In this document: in pieces, positions 54,914 through 63,946 of the stretch
How positions within the stretch are numbered: the first letter of the stretch is position 1
Layout: each line of letters begins with the position of its first letter
Assembly: GCA_937868765.1 (NCBI GenBank)
Contig: CALMNL010000011.1
Location: 203,723-267,722 of the forward strand
From: an uncultured Desulfatitalea sp.
Lineage (GTDB): Bacteria > Desulfobacterota > Desulfobacteria > Desulfobacterales > Desulfosarcinaceae
Direction of reading: 5' to 3'
DNA: 64,000 nt
Position numbers and translations under genes: made by a program
Notes under the pieces: model-generated
What the model was told of the DNA's origin: nothing
The model's input: only the letters and a program-made list of their open reading frames with translations
Databases searched by the model: none

Positions 54914-55126
54914 GAGCGGCTCCTTTCGGCTTGGTGGCGTTAAACCTTTTAAATCATGATAAATATTAAAACTCCAAGCTTATTGAAACCTACTATATAA
55001 AAGGGCGGGCGCGCCTGTCCATGAGACCGCGGGTTCATTTTTTTGGGGTGGGTCGGGAAAATCCGGGAGAAGTTCCCGGGTGCAGGTGCCGGGAAGGGGG
55101 CCAGATGGGGCGCCCCCAGCGGGTGT

Positions 55127-55804
55127 TCACTCTTTCCAGAGGTCCACGTCGATCAGGCCCAGACGGGCCGCATAGCGCACCAGTTCCATGGCGCTGTGGA
55201 TATCCAGTTTGCGCATGATGTTGGCGCGATGGTTTTCCACGGTTTTAATGCTGATGCACAGGCGCTCGGCGATCATGCTCTTGGAGGCGCCTTCGGCCAG
55301 CATGCGCATGATCTCCTGCTCCCGGGAGGTGAGCTTGCCGTAGCCGGCATCGCTCACCTTGGCCTCCTTGACCGGTGAGTTCATCAATTTGGCGATCACT
55401 TCGTGGGAGATCGATGTGTCCAGGAAATACTCGCCGGAAGTGACGGCCTCCAGGGCCTGGGCCAGGCGCTCGGCCGCCGACTCCTTGACCACGTAACCCG
55501 TGGCCCCCGATTGGAAGGCTTCGACGATATAGTCTATTTTAGAGTGCATGCTCAGGATCATGATGCGCGTGCGGGGCAGGTGGTGGCGGAGCTTGCGCGC
55601 CACCTCCATGCCGGTTTCATCGGGCAGGGAGATGTCCAGCAGTACCACGTCGGGTTTGAGCTGGCTCGCCTTTTCCAATCCTTCCCGGCCGGTCCCGGCC
55701 TCGTCCACGACTTCGAAGCCCTTCTGACGGGCGATGATGGTTTTGATCCCCTCGCGGAACAAGGGATGATCATCAATGATCAGAATGCGCTTCTTCTCGT
55801 TCAC
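55127..55804 (-). CDS. NarL/FixJ-family response regulator
   Basis: 225 residues: receiver with IIDDH, phosphoacceptor near D56 in VLLDISLPD and Lys in YVVKESA; LuxR-type HTH (LTSREQEIMRMLAEGASKS, IKTVENHRANIMRKL). It starts at GTG 55804, with AAGGAG 8 bases upstream, inside the last 32 bases of the kinase gene. Cognate regulator of the triple-PAS kinase. Confidence 0.93.
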   Translation of the reverse strand: MNEKKRILIIDDHPLFREGIKTIIARQKGFEVVDEAGTGREGLEKASQLKPDVVLLDISLPDETGMEVARKLRHHLPRTRIMILSMHSKIDYIVEAFQSGATGYVVKESAAERLAQALEAVTSGEYFLDTSISHEVIAKLMNSPVKEAKVSDAGYGKLTSREQEIMRMLAEGASKSMIAERLCISIKTVENHRANIMRKLDIHSAMELVRYAARLGLIDVDLWKE

Positions 55805-57815
55805 GGAGTTGCTCCTTGATGGGAATGGAGATGAAAATGCCGGCTCCTTTTTTGGGACGCGAGCGGATGTCGATGGTGCCGCCGAGCAGCCCGACCCGTT
55901 CGACCATGCTCTGCAGCCCCATGCGCTTTTCCTTGTAGGATTTGGTGCGCCAGCCGTTGACGTCGAACCCTTTGCCGTCGTCGATGATGCGCAGCATCAG
56001 GTTGGGCGAGGAGGCCACCAGGCGGATGGTCACCCCCCGTGCCTCGGCGTGCTTTTTGACATTGTGCAGGGACTCCTGGATCAACCGATAGAGGTTGATC
56101 TGGATATCTTCGTCCAGCACGAGATCGTCGAGGCCGGCGGCGATGAAATCGATCTTCAGGTTGTTGCTCTGGGCGAAGTCTTCGCAGTAAAGGAACAGCG
56201 TGCGCACCAGCCCCAGTTGATCCAGCCCCGGCGGACGCAGGTCATAGGCCAGGTTGCGCACGTCGGAGATCGAGCGTTGGAGAATGGCAACGGTCTCATC
56301 CATCTGGCCCCGCGATTCCTCAGCCATGCCCGACTGGGTGTCGAACAGGGTCTTGAGATGGATTTTCAGCGAAGAGAGGTCCTGGGCGATGTGGTCATGC
56401 AGATCCCGGGCGATGCGGTAACGTTCGTTCTCCTGGGCCTTGATCAGTTCGTGGGTCAGCCGTTGGATCTGCCGGCGGCTCTGGTTGCGTTCGGTGGCGT
56501 CCACCCCCACCCACAGGAACTCCACCACATTGCCTTCTGTGTTGAATATCGGTCGGTTGGTCCAGGTGACCCACACCCGTTCGCCGTTGCGCCGCATGTT
56601 CTCCAGTTCGTTGGTCGGGAACTTATCCGGGTCGCGCATAAAGCTCTGGATCTCGGCGACGATGCTGCGGCCGTCGTTGCGCGTGGTGGGCAGGATCGTA
56701 TCCAGCATCGAACGCCCCAGAATCTCTGCCTCGTTGTAGCCGAAGAATTGCTGGGCGTATTCATTGAAGAACGTCACGCGGCCCTCGGTGTCGAAGCGGA
56801 TGATGAGGCTGTTGGCGTTCTGGACCAGCTCGCGGTACTTGGCTTCGCTTCGGCGCAGCGCCTCCTCGGATTGCCGGCGCGCCGTAATGTCCCGGGCCGT
56901 GGTGTGAATGCAGGGAATACCCGCCAGGGTCATGCGTTTGCTGCTGAATTCGGCGTAGATGGTCTGACCGTCCTTGCGTCGGATGGCGATTTCGCGGTCG
57001 AAGGCGTCGCCCTGCTGGATGCGGTTGAAGTATCGCTGGTAGGCGTTCAGATCGATGACGCTGTACAGGTCCTGGACCAGCTTGTGAACCAGGTCCAATT
57101 TGCCGTAGCCGGTGAGTTGGGTGGCCGCATCGTTGGCATCCATGATGCGGCCGTTGGCGTCGCTGATGATGATCGCGTCCCGGGAACCGTCGAAAAGCGT
57201 CCGATAGCGCATTTCGCTTTCCCGCAGGTTTTTCTCGATGGCCTTGCGCTCTTCGATCTCCAGGCGCAGCTGGGCGTTGGCGTAGGTCAACTCGGCGGTG
57301 CGCGCCTCGATGAGGTCCTCCAGGTGGTCGCGGTGCTTCTTGAGTTCCTCTTCGTTGAGCTTGCGGTCATGGATGTCCATCATCATGGCATACTTGGAGA
57401 CGCTGCCGTCGATATGCCGGATGGGCGCGTTGACCACCAGGTACCAGCGCGCGTCCCGGGGGCTGACCACCTCCCAACGCACCGTTTCGCCCTTCATGAT
57501 GCGGTGGTTGATGCACCAGGGGCAGACAGTGGTGCGGCCGAAGGCCCGGTAGCAGAATTCCCCCGTGGCGTCGCCGCCCAGGTGGTCGATCATGCGGTCG
57601 TTGAGATATTCGATGCGGTAATCGGCCGAGCAGATGTAGATCATGCCGTCGAAGGCATCCACCATGGCATTGAACAGGCGGTCGTTTTCTTCGAGAATGG
57701 CAAAAAGATTCTGGGAGGTGCTGCCCAGGATATCGATGGCCTCGGGACCGTTCCGCAACAACGTTTGCAATTGGGTCCAGGGATTGGTGGAACTCGTGGC
57801 GGCATCAATGCTCAT
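55773..57815 (-). CDS. Cytosolic triple-PAS sensor histidine kinase (HisKA_3)
   Basis: 680 residues, no TM helix. PAS1 (about 45-150) carries C88, C98 and C101 in the CPWC-type motif that recurs in deltaproteobacterial PAS sensors; a coiled coil follows (about 155-205), then PAS2 (about 205-315), PAS3 (about 325-445), HisKA_3 with H473 in IARDLHDHIAQDL, and HATPase_c with IDDGKGF and MGLQSMVERV. ATG 57815 is chosen for the GAGATCGG just upstream and the lack of a better start. The cysteine motif could hold a metal, haem or redox switch. Overlap with the regulator gene indicates coupled synthesis. Confidence 0.92.
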   Translation of the reverse strand: MSIDAATSSTNPWTQLQTLLRNGPEAIDILGSTSQNLFAILEENDRLFNAMVDAFDGMIYICSADYRIEYLNDRMIDHLGGDATGEFCYRAFGRTTVCPWCINHRIMKGETVRWEVVSPRDARWYLVVNAPIRHIDGSVSKYAMMMDIHDRKLNEEELKKHRDHLEDLIEARTAELTYANAQLRLEIEERKAIEKNLRESEMRYRTLFDGSRDAIIISDANGRIMDANDAATQLTGYGKLDLVHKLVQDLYSVIDLNAYQRYFNRIQQGDAFDREIAIRRKDGQTIYAEFSSKRMTLAGIPCIHTTARDITARRQSEEALRRSEAKYRELVQNANSLIIRFDTEGRVTFFNEYAQQFFGYNEAEILGRSMLDTILPTTRNDGRSIVAEIQSFMRDPDKFPTNELENMRRNGERVWVTWTNRPIFNTEGNVVEFLWVGVDATERNQSRRQIQRLTHELIKAQENERYRIARDLHDHIAQDLSSLKIHLKTLFDTQSGMAEESRGQMDETVAILQRSISDVRNLAYDLRPPGLDQLGLVRTLFLYCEDFAQSNNLKIDFIAAGLDDLVLDEDIQINLYRLIQESLHNVKKHAEARGVTIRLVASSPNLMLRIIDDGKGFDVNGWRTKSYKEKRMGLQSMVERVGLLGGTIDIRSRPKKGAGIFISIPIKEQLREREEAHSDH

Positions 57816-58055
57816 GAAACCGATCTCTTCGTCCGGCGTCGCAGACGCGCGAAACTGCGTATGTCCATCTTTCCATAGGAAAAAAGCGCCCCCCAATTTG
57901 CCACGAACGCCCTGAAAAAGAAAGGCTAAATTTGGGGCAGGCCACGCTTTACTTGGGCCGATTTTTATGACATTTTGAGCCCGTTTCCGGCCGCCGGTCC
58001 AGAGGTTGGCCGATTCGAGAGCCGAATGGCGACAACCCCATCATCAGGAAAATCC

Positions 58056-58412
58056 ATGGAAACCCGACAGGCGATCATCTCTTTTACCCAGAGCGAAAAG
58101 GTCAAGAGCGGATTGATCTGGTGCTCCCAGTGCGTCCAAATTCTGCAGAACATGCCGGTGCCTGAACAGCAGGGGGCTTTGCGCCTGGTGCAGGCCTTGA
58201 TCGCCATGATCGCCAACGAGACCCACCTGGCCCGCCAGGCTTCGGGCGATCCCATCTGGCTGGAGGTGGACAAGTTCCTCAACTCGGCCCGGGTGATGGT
58301 GGATTCGGGCGTGGCCCACGAGGCCGATTTCCACTTCACCCATGCCCTGAGCCAGGTCAACCGTATCGGTCAAAAATGCATGACGCTTCTGATCGAACAA
58401 AAGCTGCTGTGA
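58056..58412 (+). CDS. Conserved-looking helical protein, unknown function
   Basis: 118 residues, soluble and predicted mostly alpha-helical (WCSQCVQILQNMPV, RLVQALIAMIANETHLARQA). A CSQC pair near residue 19 is the only distinctive motif. CAGGAAAATCC precedes ATG 58056. It is divergent from the PAS kinase gene and 23 bases upstream of cutA, forming a three-gene unit with cutA and an 84-residue protein. No function inferred. Confidence 0.75.
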   Translation: METRQAIISFTQSEKVKSGLIWCSQCVQILQNMPVPEQQGALRLVQALIAMIANETHLARQASGDPIWLEVDKFLNSARVMVDSGVAHEADFHFTHALSQVNRIGQKCMTLLIEQKLL

Positions 58413-58435
58413 CCCGCAGCTACAAGGGCAATGCC

Positions 58436-58804
58436 ATGAACTGTCATCTGATCTACGTCACCACCAAGGACAAGGCCGAGGCGCGGCGCATCGGCCGGCA
58501 CCTGGTCCAGAACCGCCTGGCGGCCTGCGCCAACATCTTCGACCAGATGAACAGCATGTACATCTGGAAAGATGAATTCCAGGACGATCAGGAAGCGGTC
58601 CTGATCCTCAAAACCACCGAGACCCGGCTGCCGGAATTGATCGCAGCCGTCCGATCCCTGCACAGCTACGAAGTGCCGTGCATCGTCACCCTGCCCATTC
58701 TCGGCGGCCACCCGCCGTTTCTGGACTGGATCGCCGAGCAGGTGGCCCCGCCCCCAGGGCAGGGCTCGTCGGTTCCGGCCGAAGGAGAAGAGATTGCCCC
58801 ATGA
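58436..58804 (+). CDS. cutA: Divalent-cation tolerance protein CutA
   Basis: 122 residues; CutA1 core of about 105 residues: HLIYVTTKDKAEARRIGRHL, RLAACANIF, the signature YIWKDEFQDDQEAVLILKTT, and VPCIVTLPILGGHPPFLDWI. It forms trimeric ferredoxin-like barrels; the physiological role is still debated (copper tolerance, PII-like signalling). The C-terminus has an extra acidic Pro-rich tail of about 17 residues. The stop overlaps the next ATG by 4 bases. Confidence 0.95.
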   Translation: MNCHLIYVTTKDKAEARRIGRHLVQNRLAACANIFDQMNSMYIWKDEFQDDQEAVLILKTTETRLPELIAAVRSLHSYEVPCIVTLPILGGHPPFLDWIAEQVAPPPGQGSSVPAEGEEIAP

Positions 58805-59055
58805 AAGATGATCGCGGTTTATACTACTATCCGTTTCCCACCAACAAACGCGTGCGTATGTATGTGCGCCAGGGGCCCGACGACATCCAGTTCCGCATGT
58901 GGAACCAGGATGATCCCAAGATGTGGGAGTCCCACGGCTGGGTGCCCCACGGGGCCATCGTCCAGGCCCAGGCCATGTACAAGGGGGGGGCCTTCGATCC
59001 CCGAAAGGCCTATGACAGGTCGCTGGCCGAGGCCCTGCTGAAAGAAGCGTCCTGA
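58801..59055 (+). CDS. Small protein downstream of cutA, unknown function
   Basis: 84 residues rich in aromatics (GLYYYPFP, VRMYVRQ, IQFRMWNQDDPKMWESHGWV). No TM or signal sequence. It starts at ATG 58801 within ATGA overlapping the cutA stop, with GGAGAAGAG 9 bases upstream. The gene neighbourhood alone supports co-expression with CutA. Function not known. Confidence 0.8.
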   Translation: MKDDRGLYYYPFPTNKRVRMYVRQGPDDIQFRMWNQDDPKMWESHGWVPHGAIVQAQAMYKGGAFDPRKAYDRSLAEALLKEAS

Positions 59056-59427
59056 AGATTCAATGCAATGAAATGAGGTACGACCCATCCCGGGCAACCT
59101 GGCAGGGGCGTCCCTTATTTTCCGCGAACGAACCGGGCTCCTGCCGCTCTATCCCTCAGAAATGGCTTTTCAGGGCCGATTCAGTTATCGCTTGACAAAA
59201 ATTGATTTTGTAACTGAATATAGGACGAGAGTCCCGTCGAGCGCCTGTTGATCTGAAAATAGACGCTCATCTTTTCCAATCTTGGTTTCGCATACAAAGC
59301 TCGGCTGTCCACCCCTCTGGCCCGATCATACCTGGCAAACACCAGACGGGGATGGCTGGATAGCGCACCAGTAAACCTGGCGATAGCTGGCTGGGGCTTA
59401 TTAACCTGAATCCTTTGGAGGAAAAAG
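59056..59427. other. 372-base gap before the SGNH hydrolase gene
   Basis: No supported gene. It contains the 14-base string CCGTCGAGCGCCTG at 59234-59247, which recurs at 63860-63873, and a compact G/C-rich stretch with several CTGG/CCAG complementary pieces (59325-59395) ending 30 bases before the ribosome site. It may be a structured 5' leader of the hydrolase mRNA; no known riboswitch consensus was matched. Confidence 0.4.
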
Positions 59428-60198
59428 ATGAGAATGCGCCTGATTAGATCCAGATTCAGATCCAGAACCACCCTTGTTTCCTTGTCGGTCTTGATTTTCG
59501 TGTTCCTGGGTGCGTGCAGTCTCTTGAGCGTTCCAAATATTATCAGTGCGGGGAACAACAAGATCGTGAATCTCGGCGACTCCATTTTCGCGCTGTCGGG
59601 CAAGATCAGCGATTACCTGCACAGCTACGCCGGCAAGACCTTTCGCCGCTACGCAACCTCCGGAGCGGAGATCAAAGGCGCCAACATCGTCACTTCGTTC
59701 GATATCTATGACCAGTACGCGAAGGCGAAAAGTGATTATACCCCGATTGACACCATATTCATGGACGGCGGCGGCAACGACATCCTGATCCCGGCGGTCG
59801 CCGCATTCGATCCTTACAACTGCAGAAGGGACTGGTGGGAGTCGAGCCTCTCTTCGAGCTGCAAGGCGCTCATCGACGATGTGTATGTCGATACGGTCAA
59901 CCTGCTCAACCAGATGGGCAGAGATGGGGTCCAGAACATCCTTTTCCTCGGTTATTACCATATCAAGAACGGTCTTATCGGCTCGACCACGCTGAATGAT
60001 GCGGTGGATTACGGCGATAAGCGACTGGCGGCGGCCGTCGCCAACGCCACGGCGGCGAACAATTACCGGGTGTTCATCGATCCGAGGCCGTACATTGGAT
60101 CTTCCGACATCATCATCGACGGGGTCCACCCTGCCGATTCGGGGTCAAAAAAGCTTGCGGATCTGATCTGGGCCAAGCTCAGAGTATTGCCCTATTAA
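59428..60198 (+). CDS. SGNH/GDSL-family hydrolase lipoprotein
   Basis: 256 residues with a membrane-targeting signal and a probable lipobox LGAC (Cys near residue 30). GDSL block I: VNLGDSIFALSG; block III: DGGGNDIL; block V: DGVHPADSG with the catalytic Asp/His. Serine esterase or lipase acting in the envelope or outside. TTTGGAGGAAAAAG gives a strong ribosome site. It is followed by a hairpin and then a lipase-chaperone-like gene, which suggests it needs a dedicated folding factor. Confidence 0.88.
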   Translation: MRMRLIRSRFRSRTTLVSLSVLIFVFLGACSLLSVPNIISAGNNKIVNLGDSIFALSGKISDYLHSYAGKTFRRYATSGAEIKGANIVTSFDIYDQYAKAKSDYTPIDTIFMDGGGNDILIPAVAAFDPYNCRRDWWESSLSSSCKALIDDVYVDTVNLLNQMGRDGVQNILFLGYYHIKNGLIGSTTLNDAVDYGDKRLAAAVANATAANNYRVFIDPRPYIGSSDIIIDGVHPADSGSKKLADLIWAKLRVLPY

Positions 60199-60243
60199 GA
60201 TCAGGAATTGAGTGCCACGCGCCGCCACGAGCGCCGATAAGCC

Positions 60244-60300
60244 GAAAACCCGCCCTCATCCAAAACGCCTCCCGGGCGCTTCTGGATGAGGGCTGTTTTC
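60244..60300 (+). terminator. Terminator or attenuator between hydrolase and chaperone genes
   Basis: CCCTCATCCA and TGGATGAGGG form a perfect 10-bp stem, extended by GAAAAC / GTTTTC; the TGTTTTC tail gives a U-rich end. The stem lies about 45 bases past the hydrolase stop. It would lower or stop read-through into the chaperone gene at 60374. Confidence 0.7.
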
Positions 60301-60373
60301 GTGGCATCGGTGAGTGCGGAGTTCCGCAAAAATACGCTGTCGTTTGTCTGACCAGCTTTGCCATGGAGTAAAT

Positions 60374-61435
60374 ATGAAGATCAGCCGTGGTCATTTCGTC
60401 ATGGCTATTGCCTGCGCCGGACTGCTGATGGCCGCCCTTGCATGGTGGCTCTTTTCGAGGGTGGGAGCGGATGGGAGTATTCGTCCGCACCACCGGACTG
60501 CTTCGTCGGACACCCACCGCTCGCCCTCTGGGCGCCTTGACCCAGCCGAGGAAACGATGACGGCCGAGCAGCGCGAGAAACTGCTGGTCGACCGCATGGT
60601 GCTCGAACTGCAGCAGCGGTACGCCAAAACCATATCCCAGATCGGGACCCAGGCAAGCCTGCTGACGGTCAAAAGGCAGATCATGGCCATGTTCCCCGAA
60701 GATGGGGCAGCGAAATTTCTTCAGATCCTCAAGCGGGCTTTCCCGCAGTATGCCGATCAGGTGATGGCCACCTTGGAAAAGCTGGAACGATACCAGCGTT
60801 GGCTGGCGGATAACGAAGGGTCCCTGGCGAAGATGGCGAGCTATGATCGAAAAGCCGCTCTGTGGGAGAAGCAGAGAGATCTCTTCGGGGAAGATGCGGA
60901 TGAAATTTGGTCCGGCGAGGTGCTGGCCGCAGAAGCAAGAACCGCGGTCATGCAGGATACGATGGCGGAACTGGGGGCATCCTACGACAAGAGCATCGAG
61001 GAAAAACTCGATGCCTATCAGGATGCCCTCCGGCAGACCTACGAGAACACGCCCGATGCCCATATCTTGAATGAACGCTTCATGTTGGCAAAAGCTTTTT
61101 TCAGTCTCGAATCCGTGCAGGAGGAGCTCAAGGCGATGCCGCCTGAATATCGCCAGTCTAAAATGAACCAGGTCCGCAGGGAAATGGGGTTTTCCGAAGA
61201 AGAGATCGATAAAATGCAGCTTGTGGATGAAGCGCGCGATCAGCAATGGGAAACCGGCCTGAAATACTCCCAGGAGCGGGAGATGGCGATATCCCGGTAT
61301 GATGGCGACGAACTACAGGACAGGCTCAAAGCGCTGCGGGAGAAATATTTCGGGGAAGACGCCGGGACCATCGAGCTCGAGGAGGAAGAAGGCTTTTTCC
61401 GCTTCGAACGTCAGCGGATATACGGTCGAAATTAA
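60374..61435 (+). CDS. Lipase-specific foldase/chaperone-like protein (Lif-like)
   Basis: 353 residues: N-terminal TM anchor (about 8-27), short linker, then an all-helical charged domain. Segments LREKYFGEDA, RRYAKTIS-like QQRYAKTISQI, and the end FRFERQRIYGRN resemble lipase secretion chaperones (Lif/LifO), which wrap and fold a partner lipase in the periplasm. The RxxFDY motif of classical Lif proteins was not found, so it is a remote member. Start at ATG 60374 with GGAG 6 bases upstream. Its neighbour, an SGNH hydrolase, is the presumed client. Confidence 0.6.
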   Translation: MKISRGHFVMAIACAGLLMAALAWWLFSRVGADGSIRPHHRTASSDTHRSPSGRLDPAEETMTAEQREKLLVDRMVLELQQRYAKTISQIGTQASLLTVKRQIMAMFPEDGAAKFLQILKRAFPQYADQVMATLEKLERYQRWLADNEGSLAKMASYDRKAALWEKQRDLFGEDADEIWSGEVLAAEARTAVMQDTMAELGASYDKSIEEKLDAYQDALRQTYENTPDAHILNERFMLAKAFFSLESVQEELKAMPPEYRQSKMNQVRREMGFSEEEIDKMQLVDEARDQQWETGLKYSQEREMAISRYDGDELQDRLKALREKYFGEDAGTIELEEEEGFFRFERQRIYGRN

Positions 61436-61449
61436 ATCTTCCTCTCCGA

Positions 61450-61490
61450 TTCCAGTAATTCCCCAGGCTGAGCCTGGGGGATTACCGGAA
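61450..61490. terminator. Bidirectional terminator between convergent genes
   Basis: A nearly perfect 20-bp inverted repeat: TTCCAGTAATTCCCCAGGCT, one G, then the complementary arm (one A/C mismatch and one wobble), 14 bases after the chaperone stop. It also faces the tannase gene end at 61623. Confidence 0.65.
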
Positions 61491-61622
61491 GGGATTTGCG
61501 ATTGGATCAGGGCAAGCTCACTGCTGACGTGACGTCATCCGATCCGATGTATCTCTACCATGCCGGATCCGGGAGTGTAAGCATGGGTATGGCCTTCATG
61601 GACGGTGGCATCGGTCGAGCGC

Positions 61623-63569
61623 TCATTGGTAGGAACAAATGAAGCTTGACGCCAAATTTGGATCACCGCCGATGTATTTTGGCCAGGTCGGATACGGGCA
61701 GAGCGGACGGGTGCGGCCCGCATTTACCGCTGTATCGGTCACGATTTGCTTTGCCGGAGCGATGCCTCTTTCTACCCAATTTTCAAGCGCGGTAAGCGAG
61801 TCCCAGCCAGGGGTAAACGCGGCACCGAAGGCATGCCCGGCCCCCGGCACCTCATAAAACCGGGCGAATTTGTCGACATGCCTCGGTCCGAATTGATCCT
61901 GCAATTTCTCCCAGTACCACTCGGTGGCGCGGGTGCTGACCAGCACATCCTGCAGGCCGTGGGCAAGCAGCAGTTTGCCACCGCGGGCCACGAACGCCGA
62001 GATGTCCGTGCTCGTGTCGAGCTGTCTGCTGAGTTCGCTGATGCGATCCGCATAGGGGCCAGGGTTTTCGGGGTCGATCGAGAGCGTGTCGAACGTGCCG
62101 GTTTCGTCCCGCACTACGGCGTATTTCATGAACTGGTCCATAAACGGACTGAGATACGGCATGCTCTGGTTCGCGGGAAGCGCCGGCTGCACCGTGCCAA
62201 GCGTCAGGAAGATTACGTAGGGCTGCAATGCGTACCCTCCCGCATCCGCTGGAGTCATGCCCAGATCGGCGCCCCATACGTTGCAGCCGGGGAAGGACTG
62301 TAATCCGCTCGCCATATAGAAGTTGAAGTTCGCGGGCGTGTTATAAATATTCAGGGCTTCAATTTGCGCATCCGACAGGCATGTGTCACCGGTGTCCGCG
62401 CCTGCGGGGCAGCGCACCACCTGCGGGTCGAAAATTTCGTTGCATTTAGACTGGTTGCTGATGATACCGTCGGCGACACCATCCAAAGCATCGCAAGCGG
62501 CCATTGCCGCGTCATAGAGCACCTTGCGCTTCGCCTGGTTGGGATAGGCGCCCGGAGCCGCCATGGCCCTCATAATGCGTTGGCCTTGAAGCAGGGCGCC
62601 CATATCGTTCCAGGCCGGATACAGAGCGATGGCACCGTCCCAGTCCGCCGGCCAGCGTTGGATGGCGGCCAAGGCCTCACGCCCGCCGGTCGAGCCGCCC
62701 TGGAAATAGGTCTTTTTCGGCTTCTGGCCATAGCGGGCCTTGATGATGAAGAGGGCCGCATCGTGGGTCTTCTTTATCTGGTCGCCGCCGAAATTGCGTT
62801 CCGCCTCGTCGTTGAGGCCGAAAAAGTGGTCCTGGGATCCCAAGGGCCCCGCCTGGTGACCGGAGTCGCTGCCGAAGGTGGCATAGCCGCGTTGGATCGG
62901 TGTCGGTTTATCCGTTGGACCGAATCCCACATTCCCGGCAACGTTGGGGATTGAGCCGTCGAAGCCGCCGCCGCCGAACGCCATCGCTTTTTTGTTCCAA
63001 TCAGCAGGCAGGTCGACCTGGAATTTGATTTTCGGCGCGGTGGGGTCCACCGGATTGATTTCGCCCAGTACCTTGCAGTAGGCTCCGGTGGCTCCGGCGG
63101 CTGGGATAACGGTTGTGCTGGTGACCAAGCCCCCGGTTGTCGGCAAGCCGATAAATCTGGCGGGAATCACCATACCGTCCGGTTCCGCGCAGAAAACGGC
63201 CTGAAGGGTGAGCTCCAGTGCGTCGATTATGGGCGCCTGCTCGGATGCAATAATCCATTTGTGAATTTTGCCTTCGATGTCCTTTGCCAATTTGATTTTG
63301 GCAAGCTTGTAATCGTCGGCTTCGAACAGGTCAAAAATTGAATCGACTTTGTTCAACAGCACTTCCCGCTTGTTACCGTGTCTGAATGCTGAGTCCGGAA
63401 GCGCGCTGATGAGGTTTCCCAGGTTCGTCAGCGAATCCCATGCGGTATCAGAGGCGGTGGCTGCCTGGGCTGTTGTTACCTGGGCAGAAGGCACCCAGGT
63501 TAATCCCAGACTCAAAAGGAACAGAACCGAATAAAGCATCCAAGCTTTGCTCTTTGCTATTCTCTTCAT
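61623..63569 (-). CDS. Secreted tannase/feruloyl esterase family protein
   Basis: 648 residues: signal peptide cleaved near AQAATA (about residue 37), a helical N-terminal extension (about 40-110), then the tannase fold. Nucleophile elbow FQGGSTGGREAL, calcium/Cys motif CDALDGVADGII..C, Asp in AHGLQDVLVST and His in PGAGHAFG form the expected triad and CS-D-HC disulfide. It cleaves gallate, ferulate or other aromatic esters outside the cell. GGAGG lies 8 bases before ATG 63569. It is convergent with the hydrolase/chaperone pair, making a small secreted-esterase locus. Confidence 0.92.
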   Translation of the reverse strand: MKRIAKSKAWMLYSVLFLLSLGLTWVPSAQVTTAQAATASDTAWDSLTNLGNLISALPDSAFRHGNKREVLLNKVDSIFDLFEADDYKLAKIKLAKDIEGKIHKWIIASEQAPIIDALELTLQAVFCAEPDGMVIPARFIGLPTTGGLVTSTTVIPAAGATGAYCKVLGEINPVDPTAPKIKFQVDLPADWNKKAMAFGGGGFDGSIPNVAGNVGFGPTDKPTPIQRGYATFGSDSGHQAGPLGSQDHFFGLNDEAERNFGGDQIKKTHDAALFIIKARYGQKPKKTYFQGGSTGGREALAAIQRWPADWDGAIALYPAWNDMGALLQGQRIMRAMAAPGAYPNQAKRKVLYDAAMAACDALDGVADGIISNQSKCNEIFDPQVVRCPAGADTGDTCLSDAQIEALNIYNTPANFNFYMASGLQSFPGCNVWGADLGMTPADAGGYALQPYVIFLTLGTVQPALPANQSMPYLSPFMDQFMKYAVVRDETGTFDTLSIDPENPGPYADRISELSRQLDTSTDISAFVARGGKLLLAHGLQDVLVSTRATEWYWEKLQDQFGPRHVDKFARFYEVPGAGHAFGAAFTPGWDSLTALENWVERGIAPAKQIVTDTAVNAGRTRPLCPYPTWPKYIGGDPNLASSFICSYQ

Positions 63570-63946
63570 TCTGTCACCCTCCATTTGGAAATATTTTTCA
63601 ATGATAGAAGATAGTTGAAACTCCGGGAGGCGCTATCACCTTTGCCAGCTGACATTCCTTCTCTCGGCGGCACCTCCTTTCCTGGTTGTGGGTTAATGAG
63701 TAATTGGCTCCCTGATGAAAAAGTACAATCCAGAGCCTCCATAACGCTGCGTACATGATATCGAATCAAGCCGTTGAAGCCATGGACAGGAACGATTTGG
63801 AGCAAAGTTCTTGTTTTCAGAAATGCTTGTGTAGTTGCCGGACCTCGACAATAGATCCTCCGTCGAGCGCCTGACAGAAAGGGCGTCTTCGTCCTCGAAA
63901 GCCATTGCTGAGCACGAGGACTGCGAAAGTGAACAATTCTTGCGGT
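63570..63946. other. 377-base gap upstream of the tannase gene
   Basis: No supported gene; two short minus-strand frames (63566-63805 and 63693-63962) lack ribosome sites and coding character. It contains the second copy of the CCGTCGAGCGCCTG string (63860-63873) and probably the tannase promoter. Confidence 0.45.

Noticed and set aside
55776..57878. A 700-codon open frame on the plus strand, antisense to the PAS kinase
   Set aside because: It mirrors the kinase codons, has no ribosome site or domain, and its residues (Val, Gly, Asp, His) are what high-GC antisense frames give. Similar long antisense frames at 6128-7576, 9371-10210, 13507-14595, 46099-47121, 47422-48930 and 57975-58360 were rejected for the same reason.
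59325..59400. Possible c-di-GMP riboswitch (contains GGCAAAC and several GCTGG pieces)
   Set aside because: The conserved GACGCAAAGCC core and GNRA-like loop of the GEMM class are missing.
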